The notes under the pieces: model-generated
Told to the model about the DNA's origin: nothing
What the model saw: only the letters and a program-made list of their open reading frames with translations
Database searches by the model: none
Assembly (NCBI GenBank): GCA_900313615.1
Contig: OMRP01000004.1
Location: 62,001-126,000, forward strand
Direction: 5' to 3'
Origin: an uncultured Prevotellaceae bacterium
GTDB taxonomy: Bacteria > Bacteroidota > Bacteroidia > Bacteroidales > Bacteroidaceae
DNA: 64,000 nt
Shown here: positions 43,989 to 54,470 of the stretch, in pieces
Layout: every line of letters begins with the position of its first letter
Numbering within the stretch: position 1 is the first letter of the stretch
Position numbers and translations under genes: made by a program

Positions 43989-44888
43989 TCAAACCAGTTT
44001 TCCGATGAGGTTTTCACGCTCGCCGGGTAGCATGTCTATCACAGGCAGTTCAACCATTGTGTAGCAGCCGGGCTGTTGACGTAGCGAAGCACGAGCCACA
44101 TTCACCAATACCTGAGCCGTCAGGGCGGGATTGTTGATGCTCATGTTGAATTCAAAACGTTGGTTCTGCGTCTCACCGCTCACTCCTTTGCGCACCAAAT
44201 GAACGCCATGACCCATGTCGCGCACAGCGTCCACGGATTCTACGGCAAAGACATGGGTTTCATCATGCGCGAAATAGGGGTCGGCCTTGATGGCTGCAGT
44301 TACCGCATCAAGTGAGGCACCATCCTCCAGTTCCACATACACCATACGGCGGTGGATACCCTCTCCCAAGGGAATGGTCATCGATAGTGCGTTCTTCACA
44401 CCTTCCTTGGAGCGCACGCATACCGAATGTCCCATCGACATGCCTGGACCGAAATTGGTGTACGACAGTCCTTTGGGTGCCAGACTCTCCATCAATGTGC
44501 GCACAATGCTGTCCGATCCAGGATCCCAGCCAGCGGCAATCACGGCTACTCGACCATATTCCTTACAGATGGGCATGAGTGTGGCGCGATAGTCCACAAT
44601 GTTGGTGTGTATGTCGAAACTGTCCACCGTGTTGATGCCTAGCGGCAAGATTTTCTTGGCATATTCTTCGCATGAACGGGTGGGGGTGGCCAGGATGGCC
44701 ACATCTACATCTTTCAGTTCGCGAATATCACTCACCACCTCGTAGGGCTCCAACTCTTTGGGCTTGTTCTCGCCTCCTTTGCGGCGCACTACGCCTGCTA
44801 TTTCAAAGTCTGGAGCGGCCTCTAAGGCCTGGATGGTGTAATGTCCGATGTTGCCGTAACCAACGACGGCGGCTCTGATTTTTTTCAT
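43989..44888 (-). CDS. ddh: meso-diaminopimelate D-dehydrogenase
   Basis: 299 residues. NADP-binding AAVVGYGNIGHYTIQAL at residues 6-22, ATPTRSCEEYA, DSFDIHTNIVDYRA, and AAGWDPGSDSIVR followed by GPGMSMGHSV, all typical of DapDH. It aminates L-2-amino-6-oxopimelate to meso-DAP in one NADPH-dependent step, giving lysine and peptidoglycan precursor. The alternative annotation, an oxidoreductase of the Gfo/Idh type, fits less well. Single-gene unit; 57 bp upstream of the FMN-binding gene on the same strand. Confidence 0.93.
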   Translation of the reverse strand: MKKIRAAVVGYGNIGHYTIQALEAAPDFEIAGVVRRKGGENKPKELEPYEVVSDIRELKDVDVAILATPTRSCEEYAKKILPLGINTVDSFDIHTNIVDYRATLMPICKEYGRVAVIAAGWDPGSDSIVRTLMESLAPKGLSYTNFGPGMSMGHSVCVRSKEGVKNALSMTIPLGEGIHRRMVYVELEDGASLDAVTAAIKADPYFAHDETHVFAVESVDAVRDMGHGVHLVRKGVSGETQNQRFEFNMSINNPALTAQVLVNVARASLRQQPGCYTMVELPVIDMLPGERENLIGKLV

Positions 44889-44996
44889 CTTCTAAATAAC
44901 TATTAGCCTGTTATTGAGTGTAAATTCTAACAAATCGGTGCAAAAGTACACATTATTTTGGCAATTTGCAAACAATAGCCGATTTTTTAATTCTTT

Positions 44997-45779
44997 TCAC
45001 TTTCCCACAGGGTAACCGTCTTTCTTGGCCTTGTTCTTCATCCTGGCGATACGTTCATCGAAGTCGGGATGTGAAGAGAACGTCTGCAGCCATTTGTCAA
45101 AACGTGAAGAACTGCTTTTTTTCGACAACTCTTTCAGTTTTATAAAGGCCAATCCCATCGCCCAGGGATTCTTTCCGCTTTTTTTCAGGAAATCGTAACC
45201 ATAGTCATCGGCCTCTGTCTCGTGATACCTGGAGTGTTTTGCCGTAAGTGCCGCACTCGTCAAGTCGCCAAGGACAGAGTCCGACAGTCCTGCCCACTTG
45301 CTACTCATGGCCCCCATGGCGTCTGATGCGGCACTGCGCAACAAGGCACTCCTCCACGCTTTTTTCGAATGGCGCAGGGCTACGTGGCCTATCTCATGGC
45401 CAATTACTCCGAGCAATTCATCGTCGGTCAATTCGTCCATCAGAGCCGAGAATACTCTCACGCTGCCGTCGGGACAGGCAAAAGCATTGATGTCGGACGT
45501 GAGGTATACTTTATAATTCAGTTTTATGCCGGCCGCCTTATCCATTCCCTTTGTCAGGCGTCTCAGTCTTTTGGTGTAAGGGCTGTTTTCCCCACAAACC
45601 TTGTTCTCACTGTCCATGACTCTCACACTCTCGCCTACAACCTCTGCTAACTCCTCGTCAGTGATGGTCAATGCCTTTCCCGCTTTCACGGCACCACGCA
45701 GCACGCGTCCCCACGATGACTGTGCCTGCGTGGAAAGCATGAAGAATGAAGCGATAAAAACAAGTAGTATCTTTTTCAT
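44997..45779 (-). CDS. Secreted M48-family metalloprotease
   Basis: 260 residues with a signal peptide (hydrophobic 4-17, STQAQ) and the zinc-protease motif GVIGHEIGHVALRHS at about 125-139, third ligand Glu in YHETEADDYG. This is the LoiP/BepA-like soluble M48 type that degrades misfolded envelope proteins, without the membrane helices of HtpX. A single cysteine pair (Cys62 and Cys105 approximately) might form a disulfide. Confidence 0.9.
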   Translation of the reverse strand: MKKILLVFIASFFMLSTQAQSSWGRVLRGAVKAGKALTITDEELAEVVGESVRVMDSENKVCGENSPYTKRLRRLTKGMDKAAGIKLNYKVYLTSDINAFACPDGSVRVFSALMDELTDDELLGVIGHEIGHVALRHSKKAWRSALLRSAASDAMGAMSSKWAGLSDSVLGDLTSAALTAKHSRYHETEADDYGYDFLKKSGKNPWAMGLAFIKLKELSKKSSSSRFDKWLQTFSSHPDFDERIARMKNKAKKDGYPVGK

Positions 45780-45972
45780 ACGTGCAAATATAATACATTT
45801 TTGGGAAAATGATGTTCCTCATGTGAAAAATAAGCATTCTTTTGGTTCAATGTTTGGGGAATATCGACAAAACCTTTTTTGAACAAGCGTTTGTTGGTGA
45901 GTTCGCCATCACGGAAAGAAAACAGAGAATCCCCAAAAATACCCCGAAAATGCAATAAACCGCCGTTAACCT

Positions 45973-46006
45973 CGTTAATCTTTTGTATATATACGAAAAG
46001 TTAACG
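45973..46006 (+). promoter_or_regulatory. 34-bp imperfect palindrome abutting the ruvA start
   Basis: Left arm CGTTAATCTTTTGTAT, centre AT, right arm ATACGAAAAGTTAACG; 13 of 16 positions pair. It ends two bases before the ruvA ATG, so it is either an operator over the promoter or an RNA structure at the start. Confidence 0.65.
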
Positions 46007-46008
46007 TC

Positions 46009-46626
46009 ATGATAGATTATATCAGGGGTGAACTGGCCGAGCTGACACCGGCGCAAGCGGTGGTCGAAGCGGCCGGGGTCGGTTATGCGCTCAATATTTC
46101 ACTCAACACTTTCTCTGCCATACAAGGCAAAAAAGAGGTGAAACTCTTTGTCCATGAACAGTTGGTCACCGGCGGGCGCGACGACTCTTTCTCCTTTTTC
46201 GGCTTTGCGTCGAAACAGGAGCGCGAGCTTTATCGCCTGCTCATCAGTGTCTCTGGTGTGGGAGCAAACACCGGTAGGATGATTCTCTCTTCGGGCACCC
46301 CCCGCGACCTGTGCAATGCCATTGCCTCGGGCGACGAACGGATGCTCAAGAGTGTGAAGGGCATTGGTCTTCGCACCGCGCAACGTATCATCGTCGATCT
46401 AAAGGACAAGATCGTCAATGGTGGGTTGGCCGATGAACTGCATCCGACGCTTGATAGTGCCACCTCAACCATCAACCATGAGGTGAAAAACGAAGCGGTG
46501 GGGGCTCTCACCATGCTCGGATTCGCACCCGCGCCGTCGGCGAAGGTGGTGACATCCATTCTCGAGGCTCATCCTGACATGCCTGTTGAACAGGTGGTGA
46601 AATTGGCGTTGAAGCAGATAAAATAA
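46009..46626 (+). CDS. ruvA: Holliday junction branch migration protein RuvA
   Basis: 205 residues. OB fold (MIDYIRGELAEL, FVHEQLVTGGRDDSFSFFGF), tandem HhH motifs (LISVSGVGANTGRMIL and LKSVKGIGLRTAQRIIVDLKDK) and the C-terminal RuvB-binding three-helix domain (NEAVGALTMLGF). RuvA binds four-way junctions and loads RuvB. The next gene, sprA, lies 144 bp downstream behind a stretch of GTAAAAAA repeats. Confidence 0.96.
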   Translation: MIDYIRGELAELTPAQAVVEAAGVGYALNISLNTFSAIQGKKEVKLFVHEQLVTGGRDDSFSFFGFASKQERELYRLLISVSGVGANTGRMILSSGTPRDLCNAIASGDERMLKSVKGIGLRTAQRIIVDLKDKIVNGGLADELHPTLDSATSTINHEVKNEAVGALTMLGFAPAPSAKVVTSILEAHPDMPVEQVVKLALKQIK

Positions 46627-46770
46627 AGGGAAGTGAAAAGGTGAAAAAGTAAAAAAGTAAAAAAGTAAAAAAGTAAAAAGGTAAAAGTAGTAGGTGGAGT
46701 ATTGTCTACTTTAACTTCCAAGAACGAAGTGAATTTTCTTCCACTTAAACTTCCAAGATAATAATATTCA
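46627..46770. repeat. Degenerate AAAAAGT repeats between ruvA and sprA
   Basis: AAAAAGT repeated five times at 46644-46684, then TTTAACTTCCAAG occurring twice (46710 and 46744) as a direct repeat just before sprA. Confidence 0.65.
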
Positions 46771-49700
46771 ATGAAACTCAACGAACGGCTATCGCTTATG
46801 CTTGTTGCTTTCCTGGCCATTACCGTGATGGCGGGAAGAGCAATGTCGGTGCCCCGTGGTGCTAAGAACCATGTGGCGCCTGATCGACGTTCGTTGACAG
46901 AGGCCACAGACCACCAACCGCAGCTACCTCCTGACTCAACTATCCACCTCACCGATGTGGTCATCGACGAAGAGGAAATACCCGACTCTCTGTTGCACCC
47001 CAGGTGGAAGATACAACGTACTGTGCCCATCACCGTCGATGATCTCGACCAGCAACCTGCCGACCTCAGCCGTCCCGACAACATGAAGATGGACGTGATT
47101 TATAACGACACGCTCAACCGTTATGTCTTCGGCACGAAAATAGGTGGCACTTGGGTGTCGGCACCCATCATGATGACACCGGAGGAGTATTTCCAATGGC
47201 GCAACAGACAGGACTTCTACCATTATTTCAAGTCGAAGAATGAAGAGGTGGTGGCCACGCAAGGAAAGGAACGTTTTGATTTCACCGACATGCATTTTGA
47301 CCTCGGGCCGGCGGAGAAAATCTTCGGACCAGGTGGCGTGCGCATCAAAACACAGGGTACGGCGGAGCTGAAGTTCGGCGCCACACTCAAGAATATTGAC
47401 AACCCCTCGTTGCCCATACGAAACCGTAACACCACCACCTTCGATTTCGACGAGAAAATCAACCTCAATGTCAACGGAAAGGTGGGCGACAAGGTGAACA
47501 TGAACCTCAACTACAACACCGACGCCACCTTTGATTTCGACACTCAGAACCTCAAACTGAAATATGAGGGCAAAGAAGACGAAATCATCAAGTTGGTGGA
47601 GGCGGGTAATATATCCTTCCCTTCCAACTCATCGCTCATACGAGGCGCATCGTCGCTCTTCGGATTGCGTACCGACTGGCAGTTTGGTAAACTGAAACTG
47701 CAGACGGTGTTCTCGCAGAAAAAATCATCATCGAAGAGCGTGTCGTCCAAAGGCGGTGTGCAACTGACACCCTTCGAAATCGACGCGGCCAACTACGAGG
47801 AAAACCGGCACTTCTTCCTCTCACAATATTTCCGTGACCGTTACGACGATGCCATGAAGACACTGCCCAACCTCACCTCGGGATTTAAAATCAACCGAGT
47901 GGAAGTGTGGGTGACCAACAAGACTGGAGCGGCGAACAACACGCGTAACATCGTAGCCCTGGCCGACTTGGGTGAGGGCACCAAAATCCACAACAAGATG
48001 TGGGGTGGCGCGTCGACGCTTCCGCAGAACGCAGCGAACAACGAATACGCCACCATGGTTAGCACGTATGCCGATGCGCGAAACATCGACCAGACATCGA
48101 CCGTGCTCGATGGCATACCCAATTTCGAGGGAGGTATCGACTACGAGAAATTGCAGAACGCACGTCTGCTCAGCTCATCGGAATATACCATCAATGCCGA
48201 ACTGGGATACATCTCGCTCAAGACCGCGCTCCAAACCGACCAAGTGTTGGCTGTGGCTTTTGAGTATACCTATGGTGGCGTGACCTATCAGGTAGGCGAG
48301 TTCGCCAACAACGTCACCGATGTGAGCCAGTGTCTCTTTGTCAAAGCACTTAAAAACACGAGCAACAACCCACATCAAGGCAACTGGGACTTAATGATGA
48401 AGAACGTGTATTACCTCGCCTCGTCGGTTGAGGAAGACAAGTTCCGTCTCGACATCAAATACCAAAGCGACACGGCGGGTGTCTACCTCACCTATATCCC
48501 TGAACCTCAGGTCAAGGACATGGCCATCATCAAGGACTTGGGTGCCGACCGTCTCGACAACAATAAGAAGGCGCACTCCAATGGCTATTTCGACTATGTG
48601 AAGGGTTATACCGTAACCAACGGACGAGTGTTCTTGCCCGAGGCGGAACCCTTCGGTGAATATATGTATAAGTTCCTTACCTCGAAGGGCATCAGCAGTG
48701 ATGTGGCGGAGAAATACTGTTTCTTCGAACTCTACGACTCCACCAAGACGGTGGCCAAGCAAATAGCCGAGAAGGACAAATATGTGCTCATGGGACAGTT
48801 CCGCGGCACGTCGGCCAACGTCATCTCCCTAGGAGCGTACAACGTGCCGCAAGGCTCCGTGCATGTCACGGCGGGAGGCGTGGAATTGACGGAAGGCTCC
48901 GACTATAGCGTCGACTATTCTGCCGGTGAGGTGACCATTCTCAACCAGAGTATTCTCGATGCGGGCACGCAGGTGAGCGCTTCGTTCGAAAGCAATACCG
49001 ATTATGGCCAACAGCGGAAGACGATGTTTGGCATGAATTGGCAGTATGATTTCACGAAGAACTTCCAAATTAGTGGTACCATTCAGCACCTGTCGGAACA
49101 AGCGCTCACCACCAAGGTGTCGATGGGAGCCGAACCCCTCAACAATACCATCTGGGGTGTCAACCTGCATTGGAAGAAGGAGAGCCAATGGCTCACCAAC
49201 ATGCTCGACAAGATACCGTTCCTCCATCTCACCCAGCCTTCGAATATCACGTTCAACGCTGAGTTTGCGCATCTCATCGCCGGACAGAGCCACGGCACGC
49301 AGGACAATGCGTCGTATCTCGATGATTTCGAGAACACCAAAAACGAAATCGATGTGTCGACACCCACCTCGTGGATCATCTCCAGTGTGCCCACGATGTT
49401 CAATGAGTATAACGACAAGACGGGACTGTCCAGTGGCTTCAACCGTTCGTTGCTGGCATGGTACACCATCGACCCATTGTTCACTCGACGCTCCTCATCC
49501 CTTACCCCGGGGCATATCAAGAGCGACCTAGAACAACTATCGAACCACTATGTGCGCGAGGTGTATGTGCGCGAATTATTCCCCAACCGTGACCAAAACT
49601 CATATTCGGGAGCCACGGCGCCGCTACCCATTCTCAACTTGGCATTCTATCCCGACGAACGTGGACCGTATAACTTCAATCCCAACCTTACTGCCAACGG

Positions 49701-52700
49701 ACGACTCATGCAGCCGGGCAATACATGGGGTGGAATGATGCGTAAACTCGACACCAACGACTTCGAGGCGGCCAACATCGAATACATTGAGTTCTGGCTT
49801 CTCGACCCCTTTATCTATACCAACGAACAGGCTGATGCGCATGAATATGGCGGCGACTTCTACATCAACCTTGGCGAGGTGAGCGAGGATGTGTTACGCG
49901 ATGGAAAAAAATTCTATGAGAGTGGCATGCCGGTGGATGGGTCAAATAGTTTCACCACCACACAGTGGGGAAAGGTGCCCACACAAACGGCGGTCACCTA
50001 TGCCTTTGCCACCACTTCGGGGTCGCGTGAACTGCAGGACGTGGGTTTCAACGGACTGACTGACGCCGAGGAGCGTACATTCCCTTCATATCAGGATTTC
50101 CTCACTGCCATCCAGGGAAAAGTGTCGCCAGAGGTGTTCGACTCTATCATGAACGACCCTGCTAACGACGACTACCACTATTTCAGGGGCAGCGACTTTG
50201 ACGAGATTCAGGCTCCCATACTCCAACGTTACAAGCGTATCAACAACCCGCAGGGTAACTCGCCCGACTCCGACACAAGGGCGGAAAGTTACGACACATC
50301 GTACAAGACAACACCTGATGTGGAGGACATCAATCAGGACTATACGCTCAACGAGTATGAGAAATACTACCAATACAAGGTGTCGATACGACCTGAGGAC
50401 ATGGTGGTGGGAAGAAACTTCATCGTCGACAGCCGTGAGTCGTCGGGAAAGACGCGCAATGGCGAGTCTTACAACGTCACATGGTATCAGTTCCGCATAC
50501 CGCTCGACCAGTATGAACGGCGCGTGGGAAGCATCGGCGACTTCTCGTCAATTCGTTTCATGCGTATGTTCCTCACGGGATTTGAGAAACCCATCGTCAT
50601 GCGTTTTGGTACGCTCTATCTCGTCAGGGGTGAGTGGCGCATTTACGACCAGAACCTCACCAACAGTGCCACCAATACCGGGCATCTCTCAGTGAGCGCC
50701 GTAAACATCGAGGAGAATAACGACAAACAGCCTGTGAACTACGTGCTGCCTCCGGGCATCGACCGAGCACAAGACCCCACTCAGCCGCAGTTGGTGGAGA
50801 GTAATGAACAGGCGCTCAACATGGTGGTGGAGAACCTGGGGACGGGCGAGTCGAAGGCGGTATACAAGAACACGACGCTCGACCTCAGACAGTATCGTCG
50901 TTTGCAGATGTTCGTACACGCCAATACCATGCTTGAAAACACAACTAACTTGGCCGACAACCAATTGGCGGTGTTCATCAGGTTGGGTAGTGACTATAAG
51001 AGTAATTTCTATGAATACGAGATTCCGCTGAAACTCACTCCGGCGGGATACTACGACAAATACTCCACTCAAGACAAACGCGTGGTGTGGCCTGAAGACA
51101 ATATGCTCAATATCTCGCTCGACATCTTCACGCAGTTGAAGAAGAAGCGTAACAGGGCAAAGTCGGAGGGACATGCTTCCTACAACCAACTGTTCTCTGA
51201 CTATGATGAGGACAAACCTGGCAATAAGGTGAGCATCATGGGTAACCCGTCGCTTGGCGAGGTGAAGACGATGATTATCGGTGTGAGAAACCTGGCGGGC
51301 GACCCCAAATCGGGCGAGGTATGGGTCAACGAACTGCGACTGAAGGAATACAACAACGAAGGAGGATGGGCTGCACAGGGTAATCTGAACGTGCAACTTT
51401 CCGACTTCGGAACCATCGACCTCGTAGGCAAATACATGAGCGAGGGCTTCGGCGGATTGGAAGAGGGAGTGAGCCAACGCTCCACTGACAATTATAAGAC
51501 CTACAGCGTTACCACACGTTTAGAATTGGGTAAGTTCTTCCCCGACAAGGCGAAAGTGTCTGCGCCGCTGTATTATTCGGTAACCAAAGAAGAGACGAGA
51601 CCTAAATACAATCCGCTCGACACGGATATGAAACTCGACGATGCCCTGGAAGCCATTACTGACACACGTGAGCGTGACTCCATCGAGGCTATCGCTGTGA
51701 CAAACACCACCAGCACGAACTTCTCATTGTCCAACGTTAGGGTAGGCATTGCCAACAAACGGCACCCCATGCCCTACGACCCGGCCAACTTCTCGTTCAC
51801 CTATAGCCACTCCCATCGCCACACGCAAGGTGAGACCGTTGTCTATGACAATGAAGATGAGTGGCGCGGCTCGCTCAACTATTCCTGGACGCCCGTTTAC
51901 AAAGCATGGGAGCCGTTCAAGAAAATCAAGAGCAAGTCGAAATGGCTCGAACTATTCAAACGGTTCGGACTGAATTGGTTGCCGCAGAACGTGGCGTTCA
52001 ACACGGAGATACGAAGGATATACCATGAACGGCAAGAACGTGACATGGAGAGTCTTGAAGGCAACCAGTTGCCGCTGATATTCAACGAGCAGTTCACGTG
52101 GAACCGCGACTTCTCCATACGTTGGGACCTCACCAAGAACCTACACGCCAATTTCCATAGCGCAACTCGGGCGGAGATAGAGGAGCCTTACACTCCGATT
52201 AACAAAGACCTCTATCCCGACCACTACCAAGCATGGAAGGACTCGGTGTGGACATCTATCCGTAACTTGGGACGGCCGCTCGACTACACGCAGAACTTCA
52301 CCCTCACGTACAAACCGCCCATCAATCTCATACCGATCTTCGATTGGGTGTCCCTCGATGCCAATTACCAGTCAACTTATGACTGGACACGAGGCAGCGA
52401 CCTTGAAGACGGCACGTCGTTGGGCAATACCATCAACTCGAACCGAACGTTCACCCTCAATGGTACGTTCAATATGCAGAAACTCTACGACCATATACCG
52501 TTCCTCAAAAAGACGAACGAAAAATACTCAAAGAGTTCATCAACGACAAAGAAAAAAACAAGTACCAAGGGGCGTGCAGACAGCAAGAAAGGTGATAAGA
52601 AAGGTGAACAAAAAGACGACAAGGAGGACGACAAGAAGAAGGACTTGCCCAAGAATCGGCAGGCTTTCGAGAAGGAGATAACCATCAATGCCGACACGTC

Positions 52701-54387
52701 GATGATTGTCACGCATAACAAAAAGACGAAACGTATCACCGTCACCGCAAAAGACAGCAAAGGCAAACCTGTCGACGTGCGCATCAGAAAGGTGGATGAG
52801 AACAAAATCAAGGTCATCAACAAGGGCGACTCCGCCGTGAAGATGAAAATCACGGTCACACCGAAGGCTCCGCTCGACGACAAACCGTGGTACAAGGCGG
52901 CGCAGGCGGTGGCAAGGTTTCTCATGATGGTGCGTAATGTGGGATTCACCTACCGCAACCAGTATCACATGTCGTTGCCGGGCTTCATGCCGAACGTTGG
53001 CGATGCCTTCGGACAGCGTCCGGGCGATATCTTGTCGCCGGGACTCGATTTCGCGTTTGGATTTATCGACGACGACTACCTCGACAAGGCGGCACGCAAC
53101 GGATGGCTGCTCAATGTCGACAGTGTGGCAACATCTATACATGCGGCGACAAGCCGTACCGAGGATTTGCAACTGAGGGTGACGCTCGAACCGGTGCGTG
53201 ACCTGAAAATCGACCTCACTGCTTCGCGTACGGAAACGGTGGCCAAGAACATACAATATATGTATGAGGGCAGCCCCAAGACGCAAAGCGGAACGTTCAC
53301 CATGACCACCATCTCCATGGGCAGCGCGTTCGAGGGTCGTGGCGACGCCACCAACGGCTACCACTCGAAGACGTTCGAGACGTTCTGCCGTTCGCTCGAT
53401 ACTTTCCGCGACCGTGTGGAAGCGCAGTATGCGGGTGCTACCTATCCTAGTTCGTCAGCGTTGGCAGGAAAAACGTTCAACCCCGAAAACGGTGCGGTGA
53501 ACAAATACAGTGCCGACGTGATGATTCCGGCCTTCTTGTCGGCATACACCAGCATGGGTGGCAAAGGACTGTCTATCTTCCCATCGCTTAAACGACTGTT
53601 GCCCAACTGGTCGGTGAAATACAGTGGACTGAGCAAATTGCCGTGGTTCAGCGAACATTTCAAGAGTGTCAACCTGAGCCATGCTTACAAGAGCATATAT
53701 GCTGTGGGTGCCTATGCTAGTTATAGCGCATGGAATGAATACATGAACGGACTGGGATTCATCACCGATGCCACTACGGGCAATCCTGTGCCGAGCAGTA
53801 TGTACAATGTGTCGACGGTGAGTATCAACGAGTCGTTCTCTCCACTCCTGGGCATCGACGTGACATTCCTGAACAACCTCACCTGCAAATTGGAATACCG
53901 TTCCACACGTGTGCTCAACCTCAGTATGACGAGTGTGCAAATCAATGAGACATCAAGTTATGACTGGGTGTTGGGAATGGGATACAAAATCAATAACTTC
54001 TCCTTCAGCCGACTCTTCGGTGGCGGTAATAACCGGAAGGTGAAGGGCAGCGGAAAGGACAAAGAGAACGACAACGAAGGAAACCAGGGCAAACAGTCGA
54101 CATCGTCGAGTTCGAAAGGATTCAATCATGACTTGAACATGCGATTTGACTTGTCTTACCGTGACCAGGCAAACCTCACTCGCGATATCGCCTCGATGAC
54201 ATCAACGGCCAGCAGTGGCAACACGGCATTCAAATTCTCCATCAATGCCGATTACACGTTGTCGAAGATGCTTACCCTGAGTTTCTACTACGACCAGCAA
54301 ATCAATACGCCGTTGCTCTCCTCAAATAGTTATCCGACCACCACTCGTGACTTCGGTCTTAGCCTGAAGTTCTCACTCACGAGATAA
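46771..54387 (+). CDS. sprA: SprA, outer-membrane translocon of the type IX secretion system
   Basis: 2538 residues, full length for SprA/Sov (2400-2500). N-terminal hydrophobic segment (LSLMLVAFLAITVMAG) is the export signal. Long runs of amphipathic strands with FxxDY/FNxE patterns and repeated Asn/Tyr-rich turns fit the 36-strand barrel known for SprA; DFDEKINLNVNGKVGDKVN and the LDDFEN(T/S)KNEIDVSTP segment are diagnostic. It exports cargo with C-terminal sorting tails across the outer membrane. Two Lys/Asp/Ser-rich stretches at about 1910-1970 and 2420-2452 are unusual low-complexity insertions. Other T9SS genes (porK-N, porU, porV) are not in the window. Confidence 0.96.
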   Translation: MKLNERLSLMLVAFLAITVMAGRAMSVPRGAKNHVAPDRRSLTEATDHQPQLPPDSTIHLTDVVIDEEEIPDSLLHPRWKIQRTVPITVDDLDQQPADLSRPDNMKMDVIYNDTLNRYVFGTKIGGTWVSAPIMMTPEEYFQWRNRQDFYHYFKSKNEEVVATQGKERFDFTDMHFDLGPAEKIFGPGGVRIKTQGTAELKFGATLKNIDNPSLPIRNRNTTTFDFDEKINLNVNGKVGDKVNMNLNYNTDATFDFDTQNLKLKYEGKEDEIIKLVEAGNISFPSNSSLIRGASSLFGLRTDWQFGKLKLQTVFSQKKSSSKSVSSKGGVQLTPFEIDAANYEENRHFFLSQYFRDRYDDAMKTLPNLTSGFKINRVEVWVTNKTGAANNTRNIVALADLGEGTKIHNKMWGGASTLPQNAANNEYATMVSTYADARNIDQTSTVLDGIPNFEGGIDYEKLQNARLLSSSEYTINAELGYISLKTALQTDQVLAVAFEYTYGGVTYQVGEFANNVTDVSQCLFVKALKNTSNNPHQGNWDLMMKNVYYLASSVEEDKFRLDIKYQSDTAGVYLTYIPEPQVKDMAIIKDLGADRLDNNKKAHSNGYFDYVKGYTVTNGRVFLPEAEPFGEYMYKFLTSKGISSDVAEKYCFFELYDSTKTVAKQIAEKDKYVLMGQFRGTSANVISLGAYNVPQGSVHVTAGGVELTEGSDYSVDYSAGEVTILNQSILDAGTQVSASFESNTDYGQQRKTMFGMNWQYDFTKNFQISGTIQHLSEQALTTKVSMGAEPLNNTIWGVNLHWKKESQWLTNMLDKIPFLHLTQPSNITFNAEFAHLIAGQSHGTQDNASYLDDFENTKNEIDVSTPTSWIISSVPTMFNEYNDKTGLSSGFNRSLLAWYTIDPLFTRRSSSLTPGHIKSDLEQLSNHYVREVYVRELFPNRDQNSYSGATAPLPILNLAFYPDERGPYNFNPNLTANGRLMQPGNTWGGMMRKLDTNDFEAANIEYIEFWLLDPFIYTNEQADAHEYGGDFYINLGEVSEDVLRDGKKFYESGMPVDGSNSFTTTQWGKVPTQTAVTYAFATTSGSRELQDVGFNGLTDAEERTFPSYQDFLTAIQGKVSPEVFDSIMNDPANDDYHYFRGSDFDEIQAPILQRYKRINNPQGNSPDSDTRAESYDTSYKTTPDVEDINQDYTLNEYEKYYQYKVSIRPEDMVVGRNFIVDSRESSGKTRNGESYNVTWYQFRIPLDQYERRVGSIGDFSSIRFMRMFLTGFEKPIVMRFGTLYLVRGEWRIYDQNLTNSATNTGHLSVSAVNIEENNDKQPVNYVLPPGIDRAQDPTQPQLVESNEQALNMVVENLGTGESKAVYKNTTLDLRQYRRLQMFVHANTMLENTTNLADNQLAVFIRLGSDYKSNFYEYEIPLKLTPAGYYDKYSTQDKRVVWPEDNMLNISLDIFTQLKKKRNRAKSEGHASYNQLFSDYDEDKPGNKVSIMGNPSLGEVKTMIIGVRNLAGDPKSGEVWVNELRLKEYNNEGGWAAQGNLNVQLSDFGTIDLVGKYMSEGFGGLEEGVSQRSTDNYKTYSVTTRLELGKFFPDKAKVSAPLYYSVTKEETRPKYNPLDTDMKLDDALEAITDTRERDSIEAIAVTNTTSTNFSLSNVRVGIANKRHPMPYDPANFSFTYSHSHRHTQGETVVYDNEDEWRGSLNYSWTPVYKAWEPFKKIKSKSKWLELFKRFGLNWLPQNVAFNTEIRRIYHERQERDMESLEGNQLPLIFNEQFTWNRDFSIRWDLTKNLHANFHSATRAEIEEPYTPINKDLYPDHYQAWKDSVWTSIRNLGRPLDYTQNFTLTYKPPINLIPIFDWVSLDANYQSTYDWTRGSDLEDGTSLGNTINSNRTFTLNGTFNMQKLYDHIPFLKKTNEKYSKSSSTTKKKTSTKGRADSKKGDKKGEQKDDKEDDKKKDLPKNRQAFEKEITINADTSMIVTHNKKTKRITVTAKDSKGKPVDVRIRKVDENKIKVINKGDSAVKMKITVTPKAPLDDKPWYKAAQAVARFLMMVRNVGFTYRNQYHMSLPGFMPNVGDAFGQRPGDILSPGLDFAFGFIDDDYLDKAARNGWLLNVDSVATSIHAATSRTEDLQLRVTLEPVRDLKIDLTASRTETVAKNIQYMYEGSPKTQSGTFTMTTISMGSAFEGRGDATNGYHSKTFETFCRSLDTFRDRVEAQYAGATYPSSSALAGKTFNPENGAVNKYSADVMIPAFLSAYTSMGGKGLSIFPSLKRLLPNWSVKYSGLSKLPWFSEHFKSVNLSHAYKSIYAVGAYASYSAWNEYMNGLGFITDATTGNPVPSSMYNVSTVSINESFSPLLGIDVTFLNNLTCKLEYRSTRVLNLSMTSVQINETSSYDWVLGMGYKINNFSFSRLFGGGNNRKVKGSGKDKENDNEGNQGKQSTSSSSKGFNHDLNMRFDLSYRDQANLTRDIASMTSTASSGNTAFKFSINADYTLSKMLTLSFYYDQQINTPLLSSNSYPTTTRDFGLSLKFSLTR

Positions 54388-54470
54388 TGTAGAACGATGA
54401 ATACCTATTTTTCGTAATAACGGTATAACTCAATGCCTCATAAACTTACAAACTCAATAACTCAATAACT

